A DNA stretch of 64,000 nt, taken from Thalassotalea psychrophila (GTDB lineage: Bacteria > Pseudomonadota > Gammaproteobacteria > Enterobacterales > Alteromonadaceae). The translations under genes were made by a program, and so were the position numbers. Positions within the stretch are counted from its first letter, which is position 1. The number at the start of each line of letters is the position of its first letter. Location: the NCBI RefSeq assembly GCF_031583595.1, contig NZ_CP134145.1:4588001-4652000 (forward strand), written 5' to 3'. Positions 25,378-35,076 of this stretch are shown here, in pieces. The notes under the pieces were generated by a model, which had not been told where the DNA came from, searched no databases, and saw only the letters and a list, made by a program, of their open reading frames with translations.

Positions 25378-25935
25378 TTATTCACAAAGAGCGCGTACTT
25401 TCACCATGGCATGATCGATTTCATCATCGGTTGTGGCTGTTAATACTGTTTTTCTCGCCGCTTTGCATTGCTGAGCTTGAGATTGCTGTTGTTTGACAAC
25501 TTCATCTGAAGAGAGCGCTTTATGGTTTGATTGCAAGCAGAATGTGGAAGATACCGCCCTTACGTTGGTATGGTTGTTATCAGTTTCGATAGCAACACAT
25601 CTACCTTCACCAATACCTCCCTCTTCCATGGCAATTTTCTTAATGCCTTCATTTACCTCTATAGTGTATAAAAACACTCTTCTATCGCCTTCCATCAGAG
25701 ACGTGATGACAAACCCTGCAGCAGCACCGTCTAAAGTTGCCTGGGTATTATTACCAATTGCCATCCCTAACGCGCCACCAATTATTGTATTTTGTAGGAT
25801 ATCGGAATCAGCGGTAGTAATTAATACCGACTTTACGTTGCCATAGCTGATTTGGTGCGGATCATTTGCCAAAGCTTTACTGGATAATAAAATGGCTAAA
25901 ATTGGCATAAACACTAATAGGATAAATCTATTCAT
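25378..25935 (-). CDS. Exported glycine-zipper-like protein, 185 aa
   Basis: This protein has a Sec signal (residues 1-23, ending KALA) and a Gly/Ala-rich stretch (IIGGALGMAIGNNTQATLDGAAAG) of the kind found in glycine-zipper envelope proteins such as SlyB/Rick_17kDa relatives. The C-terminal third is Gln-rich and contains paired cysteines. An AGAGAG ribosome-binding site precedes the ATG. It is the first gene of the group with the lipoprotein and the membrane transporter. Outer-membrane or periplasmic location is inferred; function unknown. Confidence 0.7.
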   Translation of the reverse strand: MNRFILLVFMPILAILLSSKALANDPHQISYGNVKSVLITTADSDILQNTIIGGALGMAIGNNTQATLDGAAAGFVITSLMEGDRRVFLYTIEVNEGIKKIAMEEGGIGEGRCVAIETDNNHTNVRAVSSTFCLQSNHKALSSDEVVKQQQSQAQQCKAARKTVLTATTDDEIDHAMVKVRALCE

Positions 25936-26072
25936 ATACTCTCTTTATTTTATGTAGCTTGGTAGCTATGTATGGAACCGACTGTTCGTAATAAATATTT
26001 ATAAAGTATAGAAAGAAATTCAGATTAGGCTAGGTAGGTAAAGTGACAAATATTTATAAGATTTAAGCACAA

Positions 26073-27017
26073 TTATGTTGTGGATAAAAATTTGGCTATT
26101 GACTGGTAAGTTTGCTGGCATTCCTCTGCGACTAAAGAATGCAACAACATATAAGCATGGATCATACCTTTAAAATGCACATTCTCAACTTCAACACCGG
26201 CATTTTCAAGTGATCTTCCATAAGCAATTCCTTCATCCTTGAGCGGATCACAACCGCCAGTGAAAATTAATGTGGGCGGCATACACGTGCTAAATGTTCC
26301 ATATAATGGGGATGCTGTTCTGACAAACTCTTGATTAGTAGAGCTTTCTTGAAAATATTGTTCGAAATACCATTTAATTTTATCTTGTTCGAGTAAAAAT
26401 CCATGACCATTTTCATTCATCGATTTACTACTCATGGTGTAATCGACACTTGGATAAATTAATATTTGTTTATCAATTTTAATATCAGCATTGGATAGAC
26501 TTTGCTGACTTAGTGTCGTGCAAATTGCCCCACCAGCACTATCACCGATAATATAGACTTGCTCACCATATACCATGTCGGTTAACAGCTCTTTATAGCG
26601 TATAAGTACTTGCTGGCAATCATTAATCCCAGCAGGATAAGGATGCTCAGGGGCTAAACGATATTCAACACAGATAACAATACATTGGCAAATATTGGCC
26701 AAATTACGGCTAATTGGATCATACAATTCAACACTGCCACACATATGCCCACCGCCATGATAATGGATAAGCACAGGTAGTTTTCGCTCTGGATCCGGGT
26801 TATATATGGTGACCGGAACATCTCTGCCTTGAACGTTTAAACGTTCCTTTTTTACCAGGGCAATTTCTGGACCTTGTGGTATTAACGCAGATAAATTATT
26901 TAAATTGATCCGCGTTTGCTCAGGAGTAAAAGTAATGTTATTCGCTTTTGCATCTCTTATTGCAGCATTAACTTGTTCTAGAAAATTCTCCAGTTTAGGC
27001 GAGACCACTCCTCTCAT
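26073..27017 (-). CDS. Alpha/beta hydrolase of the hormone-sensitive-lipase (HSL) family
   Basis: This 314-residue esterase is of the bacterial HSL group. The oxyanion-hole motif HYHGGGHMCGS, nucleophile motif GDSAGG, Asp in TGGCDPLKDEG and His in KGMIHAYM complete the Ser-Asp-His triad. There is no signal peptide, so it acts in the cytoplasm on short-chain or aromatic esters. It overlaps the stop of the preceding MFS gene by one base (TAATG), so transporter and esterase are coexpressed. This suggests import of an ester that is then hydrolysed. Confidence 0.9.
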   Translation of the reverse strand: MRGVVSPKLENFLEQVNAAIRDAKANNITFTPEQTRINLNNLSALIPQGPEIALVKKERLNVQGRDVPVTIYNPDPERKLPVLIHYHGGGHMCGSVELYDPISRNLANICQCIVICVEYRLAPEHPYPAGINDCQQVLIRYKELLTDMVYGEQVYIIGDSAGGAICTTLSQQSLSNADIKIDKQILIYPSVDYTMSSKSMNENGHGFLLEQDKIKWYFEQYFQESSTNQEFVRTASPLYGTFSTCMPPTLIFTGGCDPLKDEGIAYGRSLENAGVEVENVHFKGMIHAYMLLHSLVAEECQQTYQSIAKFLSTT

Positions 27018-28201
27018 TATGCTGTTTCCTTAGATTGATTAGTTTCCGGTAAGAAGAAACTGCCAATGAAAAATGTGCTACTGATCAAGGTGATAAGTAT
27101 AAATGCCGCTGTGAAATCGCCATTATTGGCGTCGACCATTTTGCCAAATATCCATAAAACAATGGTAGAAAATAAATAGCTAATTGACCAAAACAAACTA
27201 AATACCACGGTAATTTTCTGCGGAGTCATTTTTGGTAACTCATGCGGTAAGGTGACCAAGGCAGTAACGGGGAAGAAAATAAAAAAGCCTAAGGTAATTG
27301 CTGATAATGTTTGCACAAGAGGCGAGGTACTAAACGACAATCCGATAATAGTGATCACCATAATCAGTCCAGACCAACGAATAACAGGCACTCTGTTAGG
27401 GAATTTTTTACTGTAAATAATACCCGCTAATGTGCCGACAATACCAAAGCCAATGACCCATTTACTTTGACTGATACCTGCCTTTGGGTAGAAGGTAAAC
27501 AAACAGATATAAAACGCTAATAAGCCTGAATAGGTGAATGCATAAGCCCAGGTAAATTTATCTTTAAGACCATCAACATAGCTATAGCTGGCCACTGCAG
27601 GCTCAACATCTCCACCACTCTCTGGGTTAGCGCTTTCTGTTTTATCAAAGCGCACAAACAACCAAGCTATTGCCAACACTAAACTGGCAATAGAGAATAT
27701 TAATAAGCTATTTTGCCAACTTCCAGTGACTTCGTTGATATCAAGCATTGTCCACAAAATAATTGCTGTACCAACATTAAACGCGACGGCATTTATGCCA
27801 TTTACGGTAGGACGTTGCCCAGCATTAAACCAATTCATGACGATAGGGTTGAAATACACAATCATTAACGCCCCGCCCAAGCCCATCAAAAACCGACTTG
27901 CTAATAAAATTTCATAATTATCGGCAAAGGGGGTAATGATACCAACAGCGGTTAAGATACATGCCATAAAAAATGCGTATTTAATGCCTAATTTGCTTGC
28001 TAGCCACGCAGCCATAAACGTGCCTACAATTTTCGCCAAAGTAACAGAGCCGCTGATAAAGCTCGCAGAAGCAAAACTATCTACCTGCATTGAAAGCATG
28101 ATTTGGCTCATACTGGCCGTTCCGCCTACCCAAGCCATAGCAAATAAAACATAGCTAATAAAAACAATGCCTTCGACGATATATTTGTTACTAATTTGCA
28201 T
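27017..28201 (-). CDS. Major facilitator superfamily transporter
   Basis: This inner-membrane carrier of about 394 residues has 12 predicted transmembrane segments. MFS features include the loop 2-3 region WLASKLGIKYAFF and the R-F-L-M-G-L-G-G segment of helix 4. I used the ATG at 28201; a TTG 15 bases upstream would add five residues, and neither has a strong ribosome-binding site. It is translationally coupled to the HSL-type esterase downstream and divergent from crbS. The substrate is unknown; the coupling suggests an ester or carboxylate. Confidence 0.85.
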   Translation of the reverse strand: MQISNKYIVEGIVFISYVLFAMAWVGGTASMSQIMLSMQVDSFASASFISGSVTLAKIVGTFMAAWLASKLGIKYAFFMACILTAVGIITPFADNYEILLASRFLMGLGGALMIVYFNPIVMNWFNAGQRPTVNGINAVAFNVGTAIILWTMLDINEVTGSWQNSLLIFSIASLVLAIAWLFVRFDKTESANPESGGDVEPAVASYSYVDGLKDKFTWAYAFTYSGLLAFYICLFTFYPKAGISQSKWVIGFGIVGTLAGIIYSKKFPNRVPVIRWSGLIMVITIIGLSFSTSPLVQTLSAITLGFFIFFPVTALVTLPHELPKMTPQKITVVFSLFWSISYLFSTIVLWIFGKMVDANNGDFTAAFILITLISSTFFIGSFFLPETNQSKETA

Positions 28202-28239
28202 ATATGCTAATTTCAAAATAAAGAATAATTACTATTCAG

Positions 28240-28276
28240 ACTACCTTAAGACTCGGTAGAAATAAGTACTACCTTA
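28240..28276. promoter_or_regulatory. Repeated ACTACCTTA motif upstream of crbS
   Basis: ACTACCTTA occurs at 28240-28248 and again at 28268-28276, exactly 28 bp apart. The first copy also forms an inverted repeat CTACC-N9-GGTAG (28241-28259). The elements sit between the divergent MFS and crbS genes and may bind a dimeric regulator. Confidence 0.4.
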
Positions 28277-28375
28277 GTGCACTATTAGTAAAGTTCTGAC
28301 GTGTTATTCTGCTTATAAAAATTATCATCATCGATAAAAATCGATGGCGCATATCTTATTTCGGGGAAATTACCT

Positions 28376-31300
28376 TTGTTAGTTTGGCTATCTTTAGATG
28401 CGTGGTTAATTACATTTATTTCCATTGCTTATTTAGCGTTGCTTTTTATCGTTGCCTATTGGGGCCAAAATAAAGCAAACAAGCAATGGTTTAGTAAGCC
28501 TTGGATTTACAGTTTGTCTTTAGGGGTAAGCTGCTCTACTTGGGCTTTTTATGGCACTGTTGGTCAAGCTGCTACAACAGGGGCCTGGTTAGCACCAATT
28601 TATATTGGCTCAATTTTTTGCCTAATATGCGCTTGGCCGATGCTGCTCCGTATTTTACAAATTATAAAACAACAAAACTTAACTTCTATCGCCGACTTTA
28701 TTGCCTGTCGCTATGATCGTTCACCCAAAATAGCGGTTACCGTGGCGATTATAGCTTTAATCGGCACCATCCCTTATATCGCGTTACAGTTACGAGCGAT
28801 AAGTACTAGCTTTGATTTACTCACAGGTAATTATCAAACGGGTATTAGCACAACGTTTATTGTTACTTTGGTGCTTATAGTTTTCAGTATTCTTTTTGGT
28901 ACGCGTCAACTCGCCGCAAGTAAGCAAAATCAAGGATTAGTACTAGCGATAGCCTTTAGTTCAATCGTTAAATTGTTTGCTTTAACTGCGGTAGGAATTT
29001 TTGCGACATTTTTCATTTTTAATGGCTTTGATGATTTATTTAACCAACATAGCCTGATGCAAAACACCTCAAAAGTAGTTACCGGCAGTTCAATATATTT
29101 AGGCATTTCTCATGTAATACTTGGGGCAATTACAATTTTCATTTTGCCGCAACAATTTCATTTAATGATGATAGAAAATCATAGCCAGCAGCAATTAAAA
29201 ACTGGTCGATGGCTGTTTGCCTTATATTTGATTTTAATTAATGTTTTCGTTCTCCCCATTGCACTAGCTGGGCAATTAACATTTCCAGGAGGCAGCGTTG
29301 ATGCCGATACTTATGTTCTTACCATCCCGCTATTTTACCAACAAGCTTGGTTAGGAATATTAGTTTATGTGGGAGGCTTAGCCGCAGCAACAAGCATGGT
29401 TATTGTTGCTGCGATTGTACTGAGTACGATGATTTCTACCGAAATTATAAACCCAATGATTTTGCGGTTTCGTTTATTTAATTCGAAGCAAGCATCACAA
29501 TTATCTGGCTTGTTACTCAATCAAAGACGCTTTGCCATTGCCGCTATATTATTATTAGCATTTGCCTTCGAGCGCTACATTCATCATCAAAATCACTTAG
29601 CCGCTATTGGCTTACTGTCTTTTGTTTTATTAGCCCAAATAGCTCCTGCAACAATAGGTGCACTTTACTGGCGAAAGGCGACCACTAAAGCTGCTTTTAT
29701 TAGTTTAATTGTCGGTACTTTGGTGTGGTTATACACATTACTATTACCGACAGTTTTTCCTGAATCTAATTGGGTTATTTATGGCCCCTTGGCAATAAGT
29801 TGGTTAAAGCCTACGGCCTTGTTTGGCCTTACATTTCTCGATAATATTAGCCACGGAGTGTTTTATACCCTATCGCTAAACGTTATCATTTATATCAGTG
29901 TTTCACTGTTTACTCATCGCAGTGTTGGTGAAAAGTTGCAAGCTGAATTATTTGTCAATAAAAGCCAAAGTCAATTTGAACGTCACTTGTCTAAAGATGA
30001 TCTGAACAACTTATTACAACGCTTTATCGATAAACGGGCCGCGCAAAACTTCGACCAATATTGTACTGCGAATCCTGATCTAAGTGATGAAAAACTCGTT
30101 GAATATACCCGTTTACAGTTATCCGGTGTGTTAGGCTCGGCATCGACTAGCATGGTGATGAAAGCCGCCTCTAGCAGACAGGAAATGCCATTGGAAGACG
30201 TGGTAAGTATTGTTGATGAAGCCAGTCAAATGTTCGAGTTTAACCGTGAACTGTTACAATCAGGTGTTGAAAACATTGAACAAGGCATTAGCGTAGTCGA
30301 TGCTGATATGCGGTTGGTTGCCTGGAATAATCGTTATATACAATTACTTGAATATCCAGAAAATGTTGTCAAAGCAGGTATGCCAATAGAGCAACTACTG
30401 CAAGTAAGTATCGAGAATGGTGTCATTATTGGTGATGACGCTGAACAGTTAATCAAAAAACGATTAGAGCATATGCGCAGTGGTAGCAATCATCATTTCC
30501 AACGTGTAATGCCAAGTGGTATTGTTTTGGAGATCCGAGGACAAGCAATGCCAGGCGGCGGATTTGTTAGTACCTTTTCGGACATCACCGCTCATATTGA
30601 AGCAGAAAAAGCATTACAACTCGCAAATCTAACTTTAGAGAAAAGGGTTGAGAATAGAACTGCAGAATTGCTTAGCGCAAAAGCGGAAGCGGAAGCCGCC
30701 AACAGCAGTAAAACTCGTTTTTTAGCCGCTGCTAGTCACGACTTAATGCAACCTTTTAATGCGCTTACGCTATTTACCTCGATGTTAAAGAAAAAGGTAC
30801 AAGGCGAAGAATTAGCATTATTGGCCAATCAAATTGGTGATTCACTCAATGTTGTTGAGGCGTTATTATCAGATTTAGTTGAAATTTCACGTCTTGATAG
30901 TAGCCCACAAAAGCTTAGCCCAAACGACTTCCCGATAGATGAATTATTAACTCCATTAAAAAATGAATTTAACGTGTTGGCCGAGCAAGCAAATATTCAT
31001 TTTAGTTACCAACCGTGCAGTGGTTTTATAAACAGCGATAAGCGTATGCTAAGGCGCATACTACAAAATTTCTTATCGAATGCTGTGCACTATTCAGTAC
31101 ATAGACCAGGGGTAAAAAGTAAAATTTTACTCGGCGTTCGCCACTTACCGAATAAATTACGAGTAGAGGTTTGGGATAATGGTCCGGGTATAGCCAAAGA
31201 TAAACAACAGAGCATTTTTGAAGAGTTTGAACGCTTAGAGCAAAACCGCGACATACCGGGACTGGGTTTAGGCTTGGCTATTTCAAAACGTATGGCAGTA

Positions 31301-31807
31301 ATGCTAGGGCTAACTATCAATGTTAAATCAGTAGTGGGCAAAGGCACCGGCTTTATTATTGAATTGCCAAGAGTTGCACCAATTGAAACAACGTCTTCTG
31401 ATAAAATAATTAAAACAATAGACTCATCTAGCAAGAGCTTTAATGGTACACCAGTGTTATTGATTGATAACGACAGCTTGACGTTATCAGCAATGTCATC
31501 ATTACTTACAGATTGGGGTTGTCAGGTTATTGCTGCAAAAGATGAAGAATCTATGTTAGCTGAGCTAACAGCCTGTTCAATTGTGCCACAGTTAGTTATC
31601 GCTGATTATCACTTGGATAATAATGCCAATGGTGTAGATTTAATTAGGGCCACTTTAATGCAGAATGAATGGCATATACCTTGTGTAATATGCTCTGCTG
31701 ATCCTTCGGAAAACGTTCGAGAGCATACCAGTAACGCACAGTTTTACTTTTTAAGAAAACCGGTAAAAGAATTAGCCTTAAAACGCTTAATGAAACAGTT
31801 AACTTAA
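28376..31807 (+). CDS. crbS: CrbS-type hybrid sensor kinase fused to a sodium/solute symporter domain
   Basis: This 1143-residue hybrid kinase has an SSS/SLC5 transporter-like region of about 13 membrane segments (residues about 1-510). A linker and a PAS-like domain (about 640-755: VENIEQGISVVDADMRLVAWNNRY...) follow. HisKA has the phosphoacceptor His788 (AAASHDLMQPF). The HATPase has NFLSNAV, DNGPGI and GLGLAISKRM motifs, and the C-terminal receiver domain has Asp1077 (ADYHL). This is the CrbS architecture, which with CrbR controls acetyl-CoA synthetase (acetate switch) in Vibrio and relatives. The TTG start is chosen for the GGGGA about 9 bases upstream. The cognate CrbR gene is convergent, 7 bases away. 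No acs or actP lies in the window. Confidence 0.9.
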   Translation: MLVWLSLDAWLITFISIAYLALLFIVAYWGQNKANKQWFSKPWIYSLSLGVSCSTWAFYGTVGQAATTGAWLAPIYIGSIFCLICAWPMLLRILQIIKQQNLTSIADFIACRYDRSPKIAVTVAIIALIGTIPYIALQLRAISTSFDLLTGNYQTGISTTFIVTLVLIVFSILFGTRQLAASKQNQGLVLAIAFSSIVKLFALTAVGIFATFFIFNGFDDLFNQHSLMQNTSKVVTGSSIYLGISHVILGAITIFILPQQFHLMMIENHSQQQLKTGRWLFALYLILINVFVLPIALAGQLTFPGGSVDADTYVLTIPLFYQQAWLGILVYVGGLAAATSMVIVAAIVLSTMISTEIINPMILRFRLFNSKQASQLSGLLLNQRRFAIAAILLLAFAFERYIHHQNHLAAIGLLSFVLLAQIAPATIGALYWRKATTKAAFISLIVGTLVWLYTLLLPTVFPESNWVIYGPLAISWLKPTALFGLTFLDNISHGVFYTLSLNVIIYISVSLFTHRSVGEKLQAELFVNKSQSQFERHLSKDDLNNLLQRFIDKRAAQNFDQYCTANPDLSDEKLVEYTRLQLSGVLGSASTSMVMKAASSRQEMPLEDVVSIVDEASQMFEFNRELLQSGVENIEQGISVVDADMRLVAWNNRYIQLLEYPENVVKAGMPIEQLLQVSIENGVIIGDDAEQLIKKRLEHMRSGSNHHFQRVMPSGIVLEIRGQAMPGGGFVSTFSDITAHIEAEKALQLANLTLEKRVENRTAELLSAKAEAEAANSSKTRFLAAASHDLMQPFNALTLFTSMLKKKVQGEELALLANQIGDSLNVVEALLSDLVEISRLDSSPQKLSPNDFPIDELLTPLKNEFNVLAEQANIHFSYQPCSGFINSDKRMLRRILQNFLSNAVHYSVHRPGVKSKILLGVRHLPNKLRVEVWDNGPGIAKDKQQSIFEEFERLEQNRDIPGLGLGLAISKRMAVMLGLTINVKSVVGKGTGFIIELPRVAPIETTSSDKIIKTIDSSSKSFNGTPVLLIDNDSLTLSAMSSLLTDWGCQVIAAKDEESMLAELTACSIVPQLVIADYHLDNNANGVDLIRATLMQNEWHIPCVICSADPSENVREHTSNAQFYFLRKPVKELALKRLMKQLT

Positions 31808-31814
31808 AAGTGAG

Positions 31815-32486
31815 TTAGTGAGTGACAGCTTCATTTTCTGCTGCTGTATGCATCAGTTGTTGGTAGGCTAGCCCCGCTAAAGTACGGTTATTAACTTCAA
31901 GCTTTTCTAAAATCGCTGATACATGTTTTTTTACCGTAGTTTCCTGAATGGCTAAATCATAGGCGATTTGTTTATTAAGTTGGCCATCGGCAATTTGTGC
32001 TAATACCTTGTATTGTTGCGGTGTTAAACTTGCCAATTGTTTGGCTAACTTCTTATTGTTAAGCGCAGTTTGTTGATCAACCCCCTCTTGGTTGTTTTCA
32101 GGTAACCAAACATTACCATCTAATACACTGTCTATCGCCAAAGCAATAGTCGCTAAATCCGCTGATTTAGGAATAAATGCTGTAGCACCAAAGTTAATCG
32201 CCTTTTGCATGTTTTCACCGTTACAGTCTGATGAAACCATAATAACAATCAAATCAGGATAATGATTAACCAGTTGAGTTAAGCCAGTAAAGCCATCATT
32301 GCCCGGCATGTGCAAATCTAGAAATATAATTTCAAGTGTAGGGTTTTGTTCGATTAAACTAAGCAGTTCAGCAAAGCATTCGGCTTCCAACATACCTGCG
32401 TTGGGCAGGCATTCGAATATTGCTTGTTTTAATGCCGCGCGAAACAACGGATGGTCATCGGCTATCGCAACTTGAGCACCTATCAT
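31815..32486 (-). CDS. crbR: CrbR-type LuxR-family response regulator
   Basis: This 223-residue response regulator has a receiver domain (Asp10-Asp11, phosphoacceptor Asp57 in FLDLHMPG, Lys in FIPKSA) and a C-terminal LuxR/NarL helix-turn-helix (LTPQQYKVLAQIADGQLNKQIAYDL...). Its arrangement convergent with the SSS-fused kinase matches CrbR, the activator of acetate-assimilation genes in other gammaproteobacteria. An AGAGG ribosome-binding site precedes the ATG. Its targets are not identifiable here. Confidence 0.9.
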   Translation of the reverse strand: MIGAQVAIADDHPLFRAALKQAIFECLPNAGMLEAECFAELLSLIEQNPTLEIIFLDLHMPGNDGFTGLTQLVNHYPDLIVIMVSSDCNGENMQKAINFGATAFIPKSADLATIALAIDSVLDGNVWLPENNQEGVDQQTALNNKKLAKQLASLTPQQYKVLAQIADGQLNKQIAYDLAIQETTVKKHVSAILEKLEVNNRTLAGLAYQQLMHTAAENEAVTH

Positions 32487-32533
32487 GTGAACCTCTTTCT
32501 TTTATATAGCATAATCTTATTTAATTTTATTAT

Positions 32534-32564
32534 GAAAAAAAGTGCCGACATAAGCCAGCACTTT
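32534..32564 (-). terminator. Terminator of the first TonB-dependent receptor
   Basis: On the minus strand an 11-bp stem (AAAGTGC plus four further pairs, two of them G-U) with loop TTAT is followed by seven T, 37 bases after the receptor's stop. Confidence 0.8.
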
Positions 32565-32600
32565 AATTTTCATTACTTATAGAGTTATCAATTTATATAT

Positions 32601-34880
32601 CTAGAACTGATAACCTACGGTAAAGGCAACGGTTTGCGGATCACCATAGTAACCAATTAACGTAGTGTCACCGCCTAGCCCTGGTAGATAGCTACCGTCA
32701 TCTTGTGGTGTAACAAACGCATAAGTTCCAACTAAATATTCTTCATCCGTTACGTTTTTCATATGTAAGCCAGCTTCCCAATTACCATCATTGCTATACC
32801 AGTTAATGCCTAAATTAACTAAACCATAACCGTCTTGAGTCAATAAATTACCTTGCTCAGATAAGTCGTATTCGCCACGGTAATAGTAATTACCGTTAAA
32901 AACAAAACTACCTAGGTCGGTATCAAGGTTATAATTTACCGCAAAATTTGCTGTTGTTTCTGGGGTGTTTGTTACGGTAAAACCATCTGAAATGTCATCA
33001 TAACCAGTACCATTCCAACTCAGCACTTCATTAAACTCAGTATCAATATAACCTACTGATAAATTGAAATTCAACGAGTTTGTTGCTTCATATTGCATTT
33101 CAAGTTCAGCACCCAAAGCTTCTGAATCACCTATATTACCTAAACGTTGATCTAAAACTGCAGGGTCATCATTAGGAACAACACTGATATATTGACGATC
33201 TTTATGATCGAGCATAAACACTGTAGCATTTACTCTTAAGGAATTATTCCACTCGCTTTTCATGCCAAGCTCGAACGAATCAACAATCTCAGGATCTACC
33301 GCAGGCTCAGCTGTGGTAGCGCGAGGGTTAAAGGTGCCCGATTTAAAGCCTTGAGAATAACTAGCGAACAACATCATGTCATTACTGTATTGGTATTCAA
33401 CACCAACTCTTGGGGTAAATCTCGACCACTCTTCAGAATCATCGAGTACAGTTGGAATAGCCGCATCAATAGCTGCATCATCACGAACATACCCAGGAAC
33501 CCAACCACTTTCAGGATATTCAGTCGCAAATAATAGACCATTATTTACCACTGCTTCTTTTTCTTCCGTGGTATAACGAGCACCTAAAGTCATCGACCAT
33601 TTATCGTTGAAGCTATAAGAGCCCTGAGCATAAGCAGCGGTTGTTTCGCTGTTATTACAACCGCTAACTTCTCTGGTTAACCCAGGCAAGCCTATTGCTA
33701 CCCCAAGCACTTCTAGAATGGCATCAAAATGGCCACAAGATTCGCCATCAAAGTAATATAAACCTGAAACAACATTTAAATTATCTGAATTGTAATTTAG
33801 CTGAAATTCTTGTGAAAACTGTTCGTCATCATAAATTGCAGGTACATCAAAAATACGCAAACTGGTGTTGTCAAAATCGATATTAGTAGGTGAGTAACTC
33901 TCGCGAGAAGCCGTTACTGATTTTACCGACCAAGCATCATTAATATCATAGGAAACGGTTAGACTAACACCTTCAGTTTCAACTTTGTTCCAAGTTGGCA
34001 TACTGGTATATGAATCATAGACACTATCTGGCACTGGTGCGTCAGTTAATAAACTTGGCACTAAACGATAACCACCTTTTGAGTTTGACTCGTCTTCGGT
34101 TTTATCGTAATTCAAGCGAAAGAATAAACTATCAGTTGGCGTGTACTCTAACGTTAGTCGACCAGCGAATACGTCTTTATTGTAATTTTCTCGATCTTGA
34201 CCATCAAGGTCTGATGTAATGTATTCGCCAAAACCATCACGCTGTAAACTAGCGCCAGCAAAACCTAAGTATAACTTGTCATCAATTAGTGGTATTTGAC
34301 CTGAAACTTTAAAATCTTGACGAGAATAATCCCCAACGGTTGCCTGCACTTTAAATTCAGCATCGCCAGTCATTTTTCTAGTAATGTATTTTACTGCGCC
34401 ACCAATGGTGTTTTTACCGTAAAGCGTACCTTGTGGACCACGTAACACTTCAACGCGCTCAACATCAATGATGTCGAGAACCGCACCTTGTGGGCGAGCC
34501 ATGTAAACATCGTCAATATAAATACCAACTCCGGGTTCGTATCCCCATAATGGATCTTGCTGACCAACACCACGAATAAATGCAGTTAATGTCGAGTTTG
34601 TGCCACGGCTTTTTTGTAACGTAGTATTTGGTGAAAACTGTTGCAGCTCAGTTAAAACGCTAACGCCATTTTGAGCTAGCTGATCAGCACCAATGGAAGT
34701 TATGGCAACCGGTACATTCTGTAAATTCTCTGCCGTTTTACGAGCGGTTACTTCAATATGTTCAAGACCAGAATCTTCATTCTCCAATTCTGTATCATCT
34801 TGTGCAAAAGCGACATTAGTTGATAATGCTGTCGCAATAATCAATGCTATATAGCTCAGTTTATGTTTGCCGTGTTCCAT
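32601..34880 (-). CDS. TonB-dependent outer-membrane receptor
   Basis: This receptor of about 759 residues has a signal peptide ending NVAFA and a likely TonB box region (LEHIEVTARK). The plug domain (QNVPVAITSIGADQL ... RGPQGTLYGKNTIGGAVKYI) leads to a 22-strand barrel ending in the aromatic terminus TVGYQF. It imports a substrate across the outer membrane using TonB energy. The barrel resembles the large Sphingomonas/alteromonad receptor group for organic compounds rather than siderophores, but the substrate is not readable. I start at the second ATG (34880), which has GGGA upstream; a first ATG four codons earlier lacks a ribosome-binding site. A strong terminator follows. Confidence 0.92.
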   Translation of the reverse strand: MEHGKHKLSYIALIIATALSTNVAFAQDDTELENEDSGLEHIEVTARKTAENLQNVPVAITSIGADQLAQNGVSVLTELQQFSPNTTLQKSRGTNSTLTAFIRGVGQQDPLWGYEPGVGIYIDDVYMARPQGAVLDIIDVERVEVLRGPQGTLYGKNTIGGAVKYITRKMTGDAEFKVQATVGDYSRQDFKVSGQIPLIDDKLYLGFAGASLQRDGFGEYITSDLDGQDRENYNKDVFAGRLTLEYTPTDSLFFRLNYDKTEDESNSKGGYRLVPSLLTDAPVPDSVYDSYTSMPTWNKVETEGVSLTVSYDINDAWSVKSVTASRESYSPTNIDFDNTSLRIFDVPAIYDDEQFSQEFQLNYNSDNLNVVSGLYYFDGESCGHFDAILEVLGVAIGLPGLTREVSGCNNSETTAAYAQGSYSFNDKWSMTLGARYTTEEKEAVVNNGLLFATEYPESGWVPGYVRDDAAIDAAIPTVLDDSEEWSRFTPRVGVEYQYSNDMMLFASYSQGFKSGTFNPRATTAEPAVDPEIVDSFELGMKSEWNNSLRVNATVFMLDHKDRQYISVVPNDDPAVLDQRLGNIGDSEALGAELEMQYEATNSLNFNLSVGYIDTEFNEVLSWNGTGYDDISDGFTVTNTPETTANFAVNYNLDTDLGSFVFNGNYYYRGEYDLSEQGNLLTQDGYGLVNLGINWYSNDGNWEAGLHMKNVTDEEYLVGTYAFVTPQDDGSYLPGLGGDTTLIGYYGDPQTVAFTVGYQF

Positions 34881-35076
34881 AGTTATTCCCATTTTGTATT
34901 TTATTATTGTAAAAAGTTAATACTGCTTAAAGTTAATAATTTGTTAATATTTTTCTATGATTTAGACTCTATCGCACTTTTTACATAAAACAATTTGTAC
35001 TATAGTAGTATACGCTCTATACCTTTGAATTTTAACGTTTATTTAACATATTTAATTTAGAACTAACTATTGAAAA

